From Phoronis australis (Eukaryota; Phoronida; Phoronidae), in the NCBI GenBank assembly GCA_002633005.1, contig NMRA01000178.1, forward strand, positions 348,062-412,061: a stretch of 64,000 bases of DNA, written 5' to 3'. A program made the translations under genes and the position numbers. The notes beneath the pieces were generated by a model. It worked only from the letters and a program-made list of their open reading frames with translations, did not search any database and was not told the DNA's origin. This document shows, in pieces, positions 12,494-23,611 of this stretch (its first letter is position 1; each line of letters begins with the position of its first letter).

Positions 12494-12631
12494 ATTATGT
12501 CTTTGAACCCCTATGATCTTTTCTACTTCATAAACCTCTTCGGCATCTGTATCATCCTCTTGTTCCACAGCGTTTTCGCTGGTATCGCTTTCTTGGGAGG
12601 AGTTTCCCACCGCCTGCCTCTCAGACGCCAT
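12494..12631 (-). CDS. Chromodomain protein, exon 1 with start codon
   Basis: The start codon is at 12631-12629 in the context TTCAAAATGG. The exon has 46 codons and ends in phase 0 at AAT|GTAAGT, a consensus donor. It encodes MASERQAVGN, an acidic serine-rich leader (about residues 11-32), then EEVYEVEKIIGVQRHN, the first strand of a chromodomain. Exon 2, 7.2 kb downstream, is also phase 0 and continues the domain without a break, which makes the pairing convincing. The product should be a nuclear reader of methylated histone tails. Y34 is the first aromatic-cage residue. The acidic leader before the domain resembles HP1, CDY and MPP8 proteins. Confidence 0.85.
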
Positions 12632-12931
12632 TTTGAAATTTCACATGTACTCAAAATAGGTCAAACAAGTTCACAATTCTTCTTTCAATGAGAGTTCTTT
12701 TTAAAAGAACTATTCCTGTCCAAAGTTCAATGTATTCTTCCTATAAATGGATCAAACACTCTGAAGCTGATCTACCTCACAATAACACAATGTGCTGTCA
12801 ACAACAAATGTTTAATAAAGTCACATGACCTATCATGTGACATAAATAAAAGAATGTGGCAGTGCGATATGCCCGGTTACTGGCTGAGTGAGGTCCTACG
12901 TCGTTGAGCTGGTCTTTAGTTAACGCACAAA
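12632..12931. promoter_or_regulatory. Probable divergent promoter region
   Basis: About 300 bp separates the chromodomain start codon (minus) from a possible plus-strand start at 12932. It holds the palindromic E-box pair at 12820-12841, followed by an AT-rich ACATAAATAAAAG stretch that could act as a TATA-like element for the plus side. Promoter function is inferred from position. Confidence 0.4.
12820..12841. promoter_or_regulatory. Palindromic E-box pair
   Basis: Two perfect inverted half-elements, GTCACATGA and TCATGTGAC, are separated by four bases (CCTA). Each contains CATGTG/CACATG in the flanking context preferred by bHLH-zip factors of the MITF/TFE/USF type. The position between two outward-facing starts supports a regulatory role; binding itself is inference. 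Confidence 0.45.
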
Positions 12932-13150
12932 ATGAGCTTGAAACGTGATAATCGACGCCTTGTCAGTGTCCAGACCCCGGCCTTAGCACAATCACTGCGG
13001 AGTCATGGCGGACTTAGAGGGGGTTTAGAACTGAATAAGACACCGCTTTTTGTAACCAGAATTGAAACTCTTTCTTTGGAGAAACTGTGCGGGGAAACTG
13101 GTCTTGAAGAGTCACCTAATTTAGTCCCGTATTTTTTCTACGAAATGTAA
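12932..13150 (+). CDS. Hypothetical protein, head-to-head with the chromodomain gene
   Basis: This 72-codon frame starts MSLKRDNRRLVSVQTPALAQ and continues with protein-like composition through SLEKLCGETGLEESPNL to a stop at 13148-13150. A possible donor overlaps the end (AAT|GTAAAC), so it could be a first exon instead of a whole gene. No family is recognised. Support comes from composition, the start context and the divergent arrangement with a confirmed gene; chance remains possible at this length. Confidence 0.3.
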   Translation: MSLKRDNRRLVSVQTPALAQSLRSHGGLRGGLELNKTPLFVTRIETLSLEKLCGETGLEESPNLVPYFFYEM

Positions 13151-13829
13151 ACCAAGAACCCTCCGGCGGGTCCCCACATTGCAAAGATGATATACACAGA
13201 AGAGTACAAAGCCAAAATTAATCTATTTCGAGGAGCTCATTTCGAGGTCTTTCAACAATAATGAAATATTTAGTATCTTATCTCAAACGATATAAATCAT
13301 GAGTCGTCATTGACTGAGAACTGAATCCTAGCTGGTAAAAGCTGTTACACGTAAATCTGAATAAAGAATTTTTATCAATTAAAAAAATTGTTGGACGATT
13401 TTATTTTCTTTTACTTTGGACGTAAACATATCTAAAACATTTTAAACGCTTACTGCTTAGAGGAAGATTGAATATTCAGAATATATCAGTTACTAATCCC
13501 TGTATATGGACGAAATATTATAAAATCCCTCTTGTAAATACAAACTGCTGCATAGGACACTTCCTCCAAATGTCTGGTTGTTGAAATTAATTACGTTGAT
13601 TCTGATTTTTGTGCCTTTGGTAACAACGTTCGTGAGATAACCGGACACGTATTTGTGTATTGCTGTGTTACACGCTCTGTTTGATGCGATATTGAGAGCC
13701 TGTTGTTTAGCAAAGATTGACAGCGAACTTCATTTAGATAAAAACGCAAAACTTTTTGGAATCTACTGTAAAAGAGAAAACAGGGTCCTCAAACGGTTCA
13801 AACAAATAATTGCAGGCGATATGATATAC
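13151..13829. other. Non-coding stretch
   Basis: AT-rich sequence without repeats or reading frames that can be supported. Confidence 0.4.
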
Positions 13830-14040
13830 GGTGTACCAGTCGTGCGCAGGTCGCGCATATGGGCCCATTGCAGTGATTACATGGAACTATTTTTACACTT
13901 TATTAATATTTAGTTAAAACCGAGCTGAAGAGCTAGAAACCTGACTCAAGGGTCTAGCAGTGTGACCCAGTGGGACTAGAACCCACGACGTCGAGTAAAG
14001 AAAGCGGGCACCTATCGCACTAGGCCTCACTGCCTCCTCA
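13830..14040 (-). mobile_element. tRNA-derived SINE, copy 1
   Basis: Read on the minus strand, the 5' head contains GGCCTAGTGCGATAGG, like a tRNA D-arm/A-box, and GTGGGTTCTAGTCCCAC, a B-box with its T-stem. A body containing GCTAGACCCTTGAG follows. A second copy at 45555-45765 is similar over the same length, body included, so this is a dispersed element and not a tRNA gene. RNA polymerase III transcription is expected from the two boxes. The 3' limit is approximate. Confidence 0.6.
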
Positions 14041-15167
14041 ACACATTTATATTACAAAAATAAACAGTATAACTTAAATTTGGATGTTTTATTACTTATT
14101 TGAAAAGATTTCTTATTACTGTAATCCTAGATCGATATAACTTTGGACACCGTCTGAGTCTATTTTCATGCTGAATGAAGTTTTCACTCATTCACAGGTA
14201 TACTCAATATCAAAGGTAAAATGGAACCGAAATAAGAAAAAATCTTTGGATTTCTTTTGTGATCCCATAACGTAAGGATAAGGATATCATAGTTAAATAC
14301 TGGAATAAAATATTCTCTCAAAATCTCAATAACCGAAGTCACAATATTGCGTTTTCTAAAGGTAATATTTTCATACGTGTAGTCATTACAGGTGACATAT
14401 ATGTAGACCACAAACAAGTTGCTTGCATAAGTTACATGCGGGCTTATGATCCTATTCTTGTTGTTATAGTATTGTAAATAGACCCAGACTTTGCTAAAAT
14501 CTCAATAAACAAAGTTATTGAGCGTCCCTCATGAATATTGAACTCATCTGTACCTATGCATTCATGTATTGTTGTGCTGGTGAGTTATTGTGACTAACTT
14601 TAATTTATATTCAATTTCGGTATGCATGAGAATGTAGAAAAATTAAGCAAGTAATTGCTCATGTTTGAATCTGAATGTGTGACAGGTGCATATATACCTG
14701 GTCGTTATTGGCATCTGCTTGTCTTTTGCCGCCGGTTTTCAGCGTCCACCTATTTGCTGCCATATACTTTGTGCAACGGAACAGCCTTGCCTTTCACGTT
14801 CTAGGTTCGAAATTCACTGGAACCTTGAATGAAAAACCAATGCACGGACCTCCCAGGTTCATAGTCTCGTTTACACTGTCAGAAATTGGTCATTCACAAT
14901 TCAGGTGCGTAGGAGCTAAAATGTTTGTCCCTCCTTCCTATCGCACTTCGGTGTACAACGTCAGTAGATTCTGCGATCGGCCTACGGTATGCTTAGATTT
15001 TGTCTGACGGTGTGTGCGAGAGCCAACACGTGCTCTGTAAGCACGAAATGACAAAAAACGACCCAGTTTTGGAAAACCGTAAAATTTATTGCGCAATACT
15101 ATTGGAAACTAAGAAACATCAATGAACTGCAAACACAATTAATCTTCCCAAGTTAATGAGCAACACG
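14041..15167. other. Non-coding stretch
   Basis: No supported gene. A 110-codon plus-strand frame (14675-15007) has no splice or family support and was not called. Confidence 0.4.
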
Positions 15168-16050
15168 TTTGATTTGACTTAATTCCTTTTTAATTTTATG
15201 TTTGTAAACTTAAACCAATAATGTTGTCCGTAAGTTAATAAACAATGCATTTAGCATTGTCATTTGAATTGTGAATACATTTTTGGGACACCCTGCAAAA
15301 CTCTCTGAATTTGACAATTGAGAGTTATTTCAGACAGGAAAAATTGTGTAGTGTACTTTGCTATTTGGAGACCGGATGATACGAGACTTTCCCAGCCTCA
15401 GCCTGCAACTAAACTCACTGAAACATCTTCAATTCTTACAAGATTAGCTTCTAATTGTCAAAAATGATCNTTTGATTTGACTTAATTCCTTTTTAATTTT
15501 ATGTTTGTAAACTTAAACCAATAATGTTGTCCGTAAGTTAATAAACAATGCACATAACGTAAAATTGTCGTGAGGACTTGACAGGGACCTCAGGGGTCTC
15601 ACACTCCACTGATTTATCCACATTATTTTGTAAACGCTTTGCAAAGTCACATATTGTGTGTCATCAAAGAGATAAGCATACCAGCAGCTGACGCAGCAAG
15701 TAGAAATACTCTCGTTTATCACATTGGTGTAGACTCACAGTTGAACTGTGGTTTTCTGTAGACCCTAGACCGTCCCGAGTTGCACCATATACCAACTCCG
15801 GACGGTCTCTCACGGCGATTAAACGTTATGTTTAGCATTGTCATTTGAATTGTGAATACATTTTTGGGACACCCTGCAAAACTCTCTGAATTTGACAATT
15901 GAGAGTTATTTCAGACAGGAAAAATTGTGTAGTGTACTTTGCTATTTGGAGACCGGATGATACGAGACTTTCCCAGCCTCAGCCTGCAACTAAACTCACT
16001 GAAACATCTTCAATTCTTACAAGATTAGCTTCTAATTGTCAAAAATGATC
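15168..16050. other. Two alleles placed in tandem around an N at 15470
   Basis: Positions 15168-15249 recur at 15471-15552, and 15250-15469 recur at 15831-16050, with no differences seen by eye. The two halves are contiguous in the first copy but separated by 278 bp (15553-15830) in the second. The simplest reading is that the assembler kept an allele without the insertion and one with it, joined by the single N. Confidence 0.75.
15553..15830. mobile_element. 278-bp TIR element, insertion polymorphism
   Basis: The insert begins CATAACGTAAAATTGTCGTG and its reversed right end reads CATAACGTTTAATCGCCGTG, so it has imperfect terminal inverted repeats of about 22 bp. The empty allele next to it (AATGCA|TTTAGC) gives exact boundaries and shows no target-site duplication. 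It has no coding capacity. Confidence 0.65.
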
Positions 16051-17040
16051 TATAATTCAATTGATATTGGTAGATTCATAAACATGTAAATCAAAAACCA
16101 ACGAATTCGTTGCTTATCAAAATAGAATACTATAAGACTCCCGGAGGCATGGTCGCAGATTCTTGACAGGCATTAGACGGGCATCACACGGGGCGGTCCT
16201 TGGCGGTTGTCAAACGCCACCTGGTGGCTGTTATTTGGGAGGAGGCGCTGATAGCTCATATCAACTGCCTCTGTTCGATTTTGGTTCATTAATTGCAGAT
16301 GATTTCGACAAGTCGCCCAACACATGACCTTGGATGAAATCGATGCGATCGGCAGTTTTTTGTTTTATATTTTTGTGAGTGAGCGCAGGCCTCGAAATGA
16401 GACGGAGTACTCCCAGTACTGTAACAGAATCAACAATGTTTTTAGGCATTATACATAATTTTTCTGATGACTCAGCTCTGCACGGTTATGAGGAATAATA
16501 AGTTAAGCTTTATTTGACTTTGGAGGTTCTCACAAATTTTCGCTAATTAAATCATTTCAAAATGACGGATCACCCTGAATCAGCTGCGCTGTTACTTTCG
16601 TGTTACTTTTAAATAATCGATTTGAAATCTGTAAACACTTTCTTACTTCGCAATAATCAGAAAGTTGAGCTCGGTCTTCTTCTTAGTGCAAAATTTTTGA
16701 CTGAAATTCTTTTATTTGGGCGGAAATCACAACCTTTTTATGGATTTTGATGTGTGAAAGGATATTGTTATCATCTCAACAGTGTAGAACAAACATGTTT
16801 GACCTTCTGTCTATTTCCTGAAAGATTTTCTGATGAAAGCACTTTCATGTGTTCTGTAGGAGAGTTCATGATAAACACATATGTAAATACTGTTAATGAT
16901 ATATCATTTTCCACTTTCGGTCCGTTGTTTGTTGCCAATACGCCGCTATTCAATATTCATATTCAAAATTTATATGAACTTGTTACAACGGAAGATTCTA
17001 ATCAGTCAAGAACAACTTTATTGTGATGCATTTCTGGCTT
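16051..17040. other. Non-coding stretch with one CTCF-like site
   Basis: No supported gene; the 90-codon frame at 16754-17026 is AT-driven. ACGCCACCTGGTGGCTG at 16214-16230 resembles the CTCF core on the reverse strand, but a single match is weak. Confidence 0.35.
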
Positions 17041-17395
17041 TAGATGGTAGATTACCAATTGCCTGCCAGTGATTGGGGAACCTTTTGTTATCAGGGAAGG
17101 CAGATACGGTATGCACCGGTCACCAGTGTGGTCCTCGTTGGAATGCTAACCACCCTGTTTGGGGATCTTTTACGGGGGAAGGCATAGCTGGGATGCACGC
17201 CTGGACCCCATTGAGGCCGTCGTTGGTAACTGTCTATATTAATCGTTAATCGCCCGGCGAGTGATGGAACTATGATTTTTGTTAGCGAGGATGGTGTATA
17301 CATAGACAGGCTTGCACACGACCCCTGGATTACTATCTCCGAAGAGGAAACGTCTCGCCCTTGTCGTTAGGCTACAGCTAAGGACCCAAACGGTT
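17041..17395 (+). pseudogene. Coding-like stretch with frameshifts, unidentified
   Basis: Three consecutive plus-strand segments in different frames have strongly protein-like composition: DYQLPASDWGTFCYQG, then CGPRWNANHPVWGSFTGEG and MHAWTPLRPSLVTVYI, then NRPASDGTMIFVSEDG and VYIDRLAHDPWITISEEE before a stop. The high content of W, G, P and D, and the near-seamless order after small shifts, suggest a decayed secreted or enzymatic protein. The family is not recognised, and the minus-strand frame over the same DNA is less convincing. Confidence 0.35.
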
Positions 17396-18515
17396 CTTAG
17401 CTGCCAAGCCAGAGTATTTTTAGAATTTCAGTAGTTGTTTTGTTTCTCCCTCATTGTTATTAGTCGCCGTCCAACTATAAACTTCATTTACTCATGGCGG
17501 TCCCGGCACTCCGAGCAACCAGTGATTCGGCGTTGTGTCCACTTGTCTTAAACATATGCAGATTGTTTTATGTTAATACATGTACTTATCTCTGTCCGTG
17601 ATAACCTTGGTCGGCGGTGGAGGAGACAATTTGTTTGAGACTGACACTCTGTATATTACTTAGTGGCAGCGCCACCTCGTCGATTCAGTTTCTGAAAATC
17701 AGCTACACACAAGTTCACGTTCTGTCAGCTCAGCTATCGTTCTGTTGAGGCAGCCAGCTCAGCCCATGCCTCTTCGTCTACAGTGGTGCTATGGCCAACA
17801 TGCTTTGGGATATGAGGCCAAGCGTTACTTTTTCTGCCATTCAGCCGTGACTACAGGGATAAACACAGACACAGGCAACAAAAGATGGTTGGCCAAACTC
17901 ACAACACAAAGACTGTGAATAAATAATTAAATTAAATCAAAGGACGTGTTGTGGCGATCAAAAATTTTAAACTTTTCTAAAAATATGTAAGTGAAATACA
18001 TGCATTTCCTCGAAAAATTGAGAAATTCAACGTTCCCGAACATAAAGTAGCTTTGCATAAAGTCAGATGACTTATATGGTGGACTGTTTATGGAACCTAT
18101 TTGTTATCTGGTTCTCCAGACAGAAATGGAGTTTAGACATGTCGTTCGGAAGCGTTACTGGATTGCCATTGGAAAGTATTATTTTGTCATTCGTAGGGAC
18201 GCATTTGGTAGACGCAAGACGTAGCGAGTAAAGTTAACTGTAGAATACATTTACGCAAAATTTTTTGCCGCACCCAAAAAATTATACAAATCCAAAGCTA
18301 CGCATCATTTTGGAACGGATAGATAACTGAAAACAAAACTAAAATTACCACAAGGGTATGCTGCAGCAGAGCTGCCATGAGGTAATCTCGCATCCAGTCC
18401 ATTACAGTCTGTTGAATTTCTCGAAAACGAAGCCATTTGGTCATACTTTTGACCATCCAAAAGTTACGAACAGATTGGTGTGCGTATTTCAACTTATCAA
18501 ATAGTGTCTGATTGG
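17396..18515. other. Non-coding stretch
   Basis: No gene or defined repeat seen. Confidence 0.4.
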
Positions 18516-18776
18516 CATGCACGCAGAAAGGGGCTCAGACGAGACCCCCCATTTAGCGAAGTGGGCAAACTGAAGGTCCGCTTCAGAGAAACACTGAAAA
18601 GCTCTGACAAAACGTAAAAAACGAGACAAAAGTCCACTAAAAAGGCATGAACTATAGCTACCAAAATCCGTCGAATACACAATTCATAGCTTTGAACGTA
18701 ACCCCTGAATTTTAGCTAAAGGTCCACATTTTCAAAAATTCGAGCCCACCGATTTTTTAGGCTGGGTGCGCGCATG
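18516..18776 (+). mobile_element. MITE of the CATGCGCGCACCCA family, copy 1
   Basis: The right end (GGCTGGGTGCGCGCATG) and the interior (GTGGGCAAA, AAAGTCCACTAAAAA, CAATTCATAGCT) match copies at 27279, 36645 and about 37720. The left end has diverged to CATGCACGCAG. Flanking pentamers no longer match, consistent with an older insertion. Confidence 0.7.
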
Positions 18777-19134
18777 ATTTCTGTATTTTTTAGACAAATG
18801 CTCATCCAATTGCTTCTCAATAACCTTCATGAGATGCGAAAATACCGAGAAGTACCCTTCTACTATAGATCATGACACAAAGTGCTCTGCACGAATGACC
18901 GGCGTTGTGAACAGGTGGCACAGTGATCACAATCCATGTTCACCAACAAGATTATCACTCAATTTACGCGAATTAAGGTTGTAATGCATTTTTATGTTTA
19001 GCTGATTTAATTGCACTGGTTGACCTGATCGTTAATTGATTAATCAAGAACCCCATAGGCTCTAACGCTAATGGAAGCTGGATACAAAACCTTTCAGTTA
19101 AGTAACAGATAGTACCTTCCATAGACACCGGCTA

Positions 19135-19287
19135 GGTTAGAGTTCAGTAACGCTAGGACTGACCTACGCTAGAAACTCGATGAAATCTTGCCAAAATCAC
19201 GTGTTTTTATTTAAAATACACGGCACTATCTCACGTAATCTCGCGAAGTCTTGCTTAGCTAGGTCCCAGCGTTACTGAACTATACCC
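19135..19287. mobile_element. MITE of the GGGTAGAGTTCAG family, copy 1
   Basis: Ends GGTTAGAGTTCAGTAACGCT and, reversed, GGGTATAGTTCAGTAACGCT frame a short interior with CCAAAATCACGTG and CTCGCGAAGTCTTGCTT. The same interior occurs near 28682-29540, 30105-30243 and 55650-55788. There is no coding capacity and no clear target duplication. Confidence 0.7.
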
Positions 19288-19929
19288 CGCAGATCATCGT
19301 GACATTTACATGTTTAGGCAGGTAAACTCGTGCACTCTTTCCCAGTGGAGGCATTGTGAAGTTTTAACTGGGTGTCCAAATGTTAAAACACTACTGGACT
19401 TGGCGCCTTGGTAGTTCCTTCCACTCTTTTGAAAACTCTATGAACAAAACAAAAAGTTGTGAGTCATTTCACCTCTGTCAAAAGCGCTACACATGGCCAC
19501 CGATTAACTTTAATTTCTGTATCATATTTTTGTCCCTTCTTGTACCAAGCAGGAAGTCAAAGTTAGAGAAGGATGGCAAGAACGCATTGACATAGCCTAT
19601 TTCAGCACAAATTAACCACAGACTCTTGCCAATGTTAGACACGAACCAACGTGAATTCTGAAAACAAATTTACTGCAGAAACCACAAGGTGGTAGAACAG
19701 TACGTACTACCATCAGATTTTTTGTTTGAGGATTAGGCTACCTGCAATCGGCAATCACGAAGCCGCTATTTTGAAGAAAAGCCCATTTACAACCAAACTA
19801 GTGGAATTTTCTCATTCACAACAAACACTCAAGCATAAAACCTGATTCATGAACCTATTTATAAGGCCAAACTCAAAACTTCCGCCAAACGTAAATTAGC
19901 CTATCCAAGGAATGTAACTTCTAGGCGCG
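19288..19929. other. Non-coding stretch
   Basis: No supported gene or repeat. Confidence 0.4.
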
Positions 19930-20082
19930 GTCTGTCCAGCGGTTACAGCTTATCTGTACTGAGATCACAGTATAACTGTACTGACTGCAATGAATTTTCC
20001 ACGGCTACAGTGCAAATGAACTGCCCGCGGCTACAGTTTAACCGTTGTGAGTGCAATGAATTGCCCGCGGTTACTGTCTTAA
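19930..20082. repeat. 40-bp minisatellite, fragment 1
   Basis: Degenerate units of the form CTGTACTGAGTGCAATGAAT followed by TGCCCGCGGCTACAGTTTAA. The array stops at a TTAA where a Kolobok-like element begins and resumes beyond it at 21712. Confidence 0.7.
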
Positions 20083-21711
20083 AGGATAATGCCACCCGAT
20101 TTAATTAGTCTTTTTGCCGTCTTCATCGGTCTATATCCATATCGCCTCGCATACGGTCGACCTTACCTCGCCAAGAGGTGTCGCGTTAACCTGTGAGGAA
20201 GGTGAGAAACGACGCTAGCGACGTCAGTGGTTCATATGCAGAGTGAATGCCGCTATGTTGCGGTACATCGTTCCCGATTATCCGAACTAAGCAGCTTCGA
20301 GGAAAGCGGGTATATAGTTTTTTTTTTCACTTCCTCGAGAGTCCGAAATGCTTAAGAAGTGCCTTATGGAAATGAAGAATGAAATATACGCTGTAAATAG
20401 CAAGTATGAGGCCGTGAAACATCTCCGTGTCTGTGGCCTGCAGACGTCGACAGTGCCTCACGAATGCCGGCTTACCAAATAACTCCATACGTTCCGTTGT
20501 CTGAGCTTGTTCACGGCGCTTCTCTAGTATTTCTTCATCACTGTATTCCTGTTCGAATTGATAGCCTATAAAACTTAACGATCCACCTGCGAAGTCGGAA
20601 CTGATGAGCTCTAGCTCTCGTCCTAAGTCGGGATTGCGAGTTGCCATGTTCGCGTTTATTACTGAGCGTTCTGTTTCAAAATGAATTAATCTCACCCTAA
20701 CCAATACTTAATGCCTTTGGAGTTTTCGTGACAGCAAATGATTTGAGAAGCCAGAAATGAATAAATCACTGCGTTACCGGCTTTAGGTGCAATAAAACTA
20801 ATTGACGGGTCACCGAGGTCGTGTGAGCTCATGCTAATTTAATGCATTTTTGCTGGAAGAAACAGTTGTGAAACAACTCGATTTCCATCCCACGGCCAGG
20901 TGTTAGGGGAATCTTTATTTACATTTACATTACTCAAAAATGATTGTCAATGTACAACTTCTGCCCTGACGGTGCTGTGGCCAAAGCGGAACCTGAATTC
21001 GCGGCCCCCGACGAGTAAGTAGATTTGCAGTTTCGTGGCTAATTCACCAACATAATCACGTGCACATTACTTAGGCTCACTCTTATAGTATTTTCTTGAC
21101 TGGAAGTTTAGTTTCCACTGAACTTTGGCTGGTTTATGTTCGTGATGTTTGATCAGTTTCCGAGCCACTGGCCGGGATGATAACGCCGAGTCGATTCGGC
21201 CGGCCGCGACGGGCCTGATCGGGCTCCTAGCCACTGGCCAGGATAACAAGCGTTTTGTGTTTAGAACTAAAAAAAATCACAAGTCTAAACAACACAGATC
21301 TAGGCTGTCCTGTCTGTATCTCACGGAAAATACTTCGAAATTATCTCCGAACAGACCCCGAACTCCAGCTACGGACCTTTATTGGCCTGCCGAATTTTGT
21401 AGGCTACGGTGTGTCCAAATACCAATAAATCCGTAGGAGCGAAATAAAACAACACGTTTTAATAAGAACTCGGTGTATTTTTAAAGGTTTTACATCGAAG
21501 TTTCATGATTTATTGGTGTTAAACGATGACTTCAAGCGATAAGCTGACACCTGCAGTAACGCGTGTTGTGAACTGCTGAACTGAACAGACTGCGTGTGAA
21601 ACCGATGACGTCATTGGATAATTTCAACACCTCCGTCTGCCGTCGTTATGGAGTAGAACTACTCGATCTAAATTGATACAAATTAGGTTGTTTTTTGGGT
21701 GGCATGCTCCT
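20083..21711 (+). mobile_element. Kolobok-like non-autonomous element, copy A
   Basis: A 1629-bp element is flanked by TTAA on both sides (20079-20082 and 21712-21715). It starts AGGATAATGCCACCC and its reversed right end is AGGAGCATGCCACCC. Two further copies occur at 26337-28283 and, inverted, 48703-50333. TTAA duplications are used by piggyBac and Kolobok superfamilies; a THAP-domain remnant near the left end, best preserved in copy B, points to Kolobok. Near the left end a plus-strand THAP remnant faces a minus-strand exon (20647-20476). No copy can encode a full transposase. Confidence 0.75.
20476..20647 (-). pseudogene. First exon of a P2X7-like protein carried by the Kolobok-like element
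   Basis: An open frame from ATG (20647) reads MATRNPDLGRELELISSD, then GYQFEQEYSDEEILEKRREQ, to a consensus donor ELFG|GTAAGC at 20476. The aromatic-FEQ-Y-EE pattern resembles the N-terminus of P2X7-like proteins, which carry a C-terminal cysteine domain related to the P2X7 receptor tail. A clearer relative with the cysteine motif lies at 33002-32729. Copy C has frameshifts here, and no downstream exon exists in any copy, so the exon is a remnant. Confidence 0.45.
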
Positions 21712-21858
21712 TTAACTGTACTAAGTGCAATGAATGGTCCGCGACCTCTGCCTTACTGTACTGGGTGAAGGAGTTAGCCGCAGCAAACAGTTTAGCTGCC
21801 GGTACTGAGTGCAATGAATTGCCTCGGCTACAATCTAACAGTACTGGGTGCAATGAAT
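21712..21858. repeat. 40-bp minisatellite, fragment 2
   Basis: Units such as CTGTACTAAGTGCAATGAAT continue the array interrupted by Kolobok-like copy A. It ends where GGGGCTATTCGG begins. Confidence 0.7.
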
Positions 21859-21956
21859 GGGGCTATTCGGAGAATTCTCCTCGCGGTGTCGCTGCTGTAC
21901 TAGTGGTGATTGAATTGCGCATGCGTGGCTGTCTGCATGTAAACAACTGGTAAAAG

Positions 21957-22624
21957 CACAGGCGTCCTCAGCTTCTGATCGTCCCCAATACACTACATAT
22001 AATACTACAAGGTATGACACTTCGGACTTGAAATTCCACGGGTGCTCCACTTCAGCCGTCCATAGCAAACATAAAACTCAATAAATTTGCACAAAATAGG
22101 GGTTCAACAAACCATGAAGAATTGTTCTTTCTCCCAATATCATTCACGGTGTCCTGTTACGGCGACTTCGTAAGAAATTCGCAGTCAAAGAACAAAAATG
22201 TTCACAAAAAGCCCCCACACACGTTCTCCCTAGGCCCGTCGAGGTCAAGGACGGTACCGGAAATTGCCGGTGAGTTACGGAAGTAGCGACATCGTGACTT
22301 TACGCGACAAAGCGGCAATTTCCGTACCGTCCTTGACCTCGACGGGCCTAGGGAGAACGTGTGTGGGGGCTTTTTGTGAACATTTTTGTTCTTTGACTGC
22401 GAATTTCTTACGAAGTCGCCGTAACAGGACACCGTGAATGATATTGGGAGAAAGAACAATTCTTCATGGTTTGTTGAACCCCTATTTTGTGCAAATTTAT
22501 TGAGTTTTATGTTTGCTATGGACGGCTGAAGTGGAGCACCCGTGGAATTTCAAGTCCGAAGTGTCATACCTTGTAGTATTATATGTAGTGTATTGGGGAC
22601 GATCAGAAGCTGAGGACGCCTGTG
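21957..22624. other. Near-perfect 668-bp palindrome ending at an N
   Basis: Positions 21957 to about 22270 recur as reverse complement at about 22311-22624 with essentially one indel, around a loop of roughly 40 bp. The right arm stops exactly at the N at 22625. The 98 bp before the palindrome (21859-21956) is repeated at 22718-22815 beyond the N. This combination suggests a foldback assembly error at a contig end, although a genuine hairpin element cannot be excluded. Confidence 0.7.
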
Positions 22625-22849
22625 NACGACTGTTTTTAAGTCTATTTTAACGATCAGATTTTTTTAAATTGAAATAAATCCGATTTGAGCCCAACAATGG
22701 CCAAGAAATAACTTAATGGGGCTATTCGGAGAATTCTCCTCGCGGTGTCGCTGCTGTACTAGTGGTGATTGAATTGCGCATGCGTGGCTGTCTGCATGTA
22801 AACAACTGGTAAAAGATGGAATTTTTATCAAAATACGTCTTCGCGCTAA

Positions 22850-23051
22850 GCCTTATTACTGCTAATTTCCCTGGTGCAAGTCTTCGACAGGTGGCCACAA
22901 ATTCCCAAAAGACCTAAGGTTACTATATTCGTGGACAATTGCGGTCAACAGGGTCAACTAACTGACAAAAAGTGTGTGGATGCTGAAGCCCCGTGTGTGC
23001 TCTATGTCTATGACTATGCAGTTCCATTCGGAGACTACAAAACATTACTTG
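22850..23051 (+). CDS. Candidate exon 1 of an unidentified secreted-type protein
   Basis: One frame is open from 22850 and reads a hydrophobic LLLISLVQVF segment, then VTIFVDNCGQQGQ, TDKKCVDAEAPC and VLYVYDYAVPFGDYKTLL, to a strong donor TTG|GTAAGT at 23051. Three cysteines and a leading hydrophobic stretch suggest an extracellular protein. An ATG at 22815 (MEFLSKYVFALSL) lies in another frame, one base shift away, and would complete a signal peptide. The family is not recognised. It lies inside the TIR element, so it may be a captured gene piece. Confidence 0.35.
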
Positions 23052-23611
23052 GTAAGTTTTTAGCAATCAGTTTCTATTAACATCGTTCGGTGATGTTATC
23101 CCCCTCAGTTACCCCACTGAATAACAGTTTTATTAAGTGGAACTAAGTGTTGCTTTTTGGAAACTCACCCGATGCCGGGTAGGCTAGCAGCACATATTCA
23201 TATAGCCTTGGTACAAAGCTGTTTCCAATAAAATTCTCCAGATGAGTGAGTTTCCTTATTTTATCGTGGACCCCACCCCCAGGACCACCAGCTCAGTTAT
23301 CGAATTAACATGAATAAGCCTTAATTCAGTAAACATCGTAACATTGTATTGGAAAAAATTGACACCTAGAATGAATTTTACTTGTTGAGATCAGAAGCAC
23401 ATTTTAAGTGTCATGAAAAACACACATTGTTAAATCACTATTAGCCTGTTTCACATATTTTAATTCAGATATTAAATAAGACTTGGGTACAAAGGTTATC
23501 AGTTTCTACACATAAACATGAAGATGAAATGTCAAGTATGTTCTGCCTTACAAAAGCAGTTTTGTCTTGTCTTTTCTTTTACAATTTGCTAATATTTCTA
23601 TTCTGTTACAG

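Noticed and set aside
14675-15007. 110-codon plus-strand frame
   Set aside because: No domain, no splice partner and a composition typical of chance frames.
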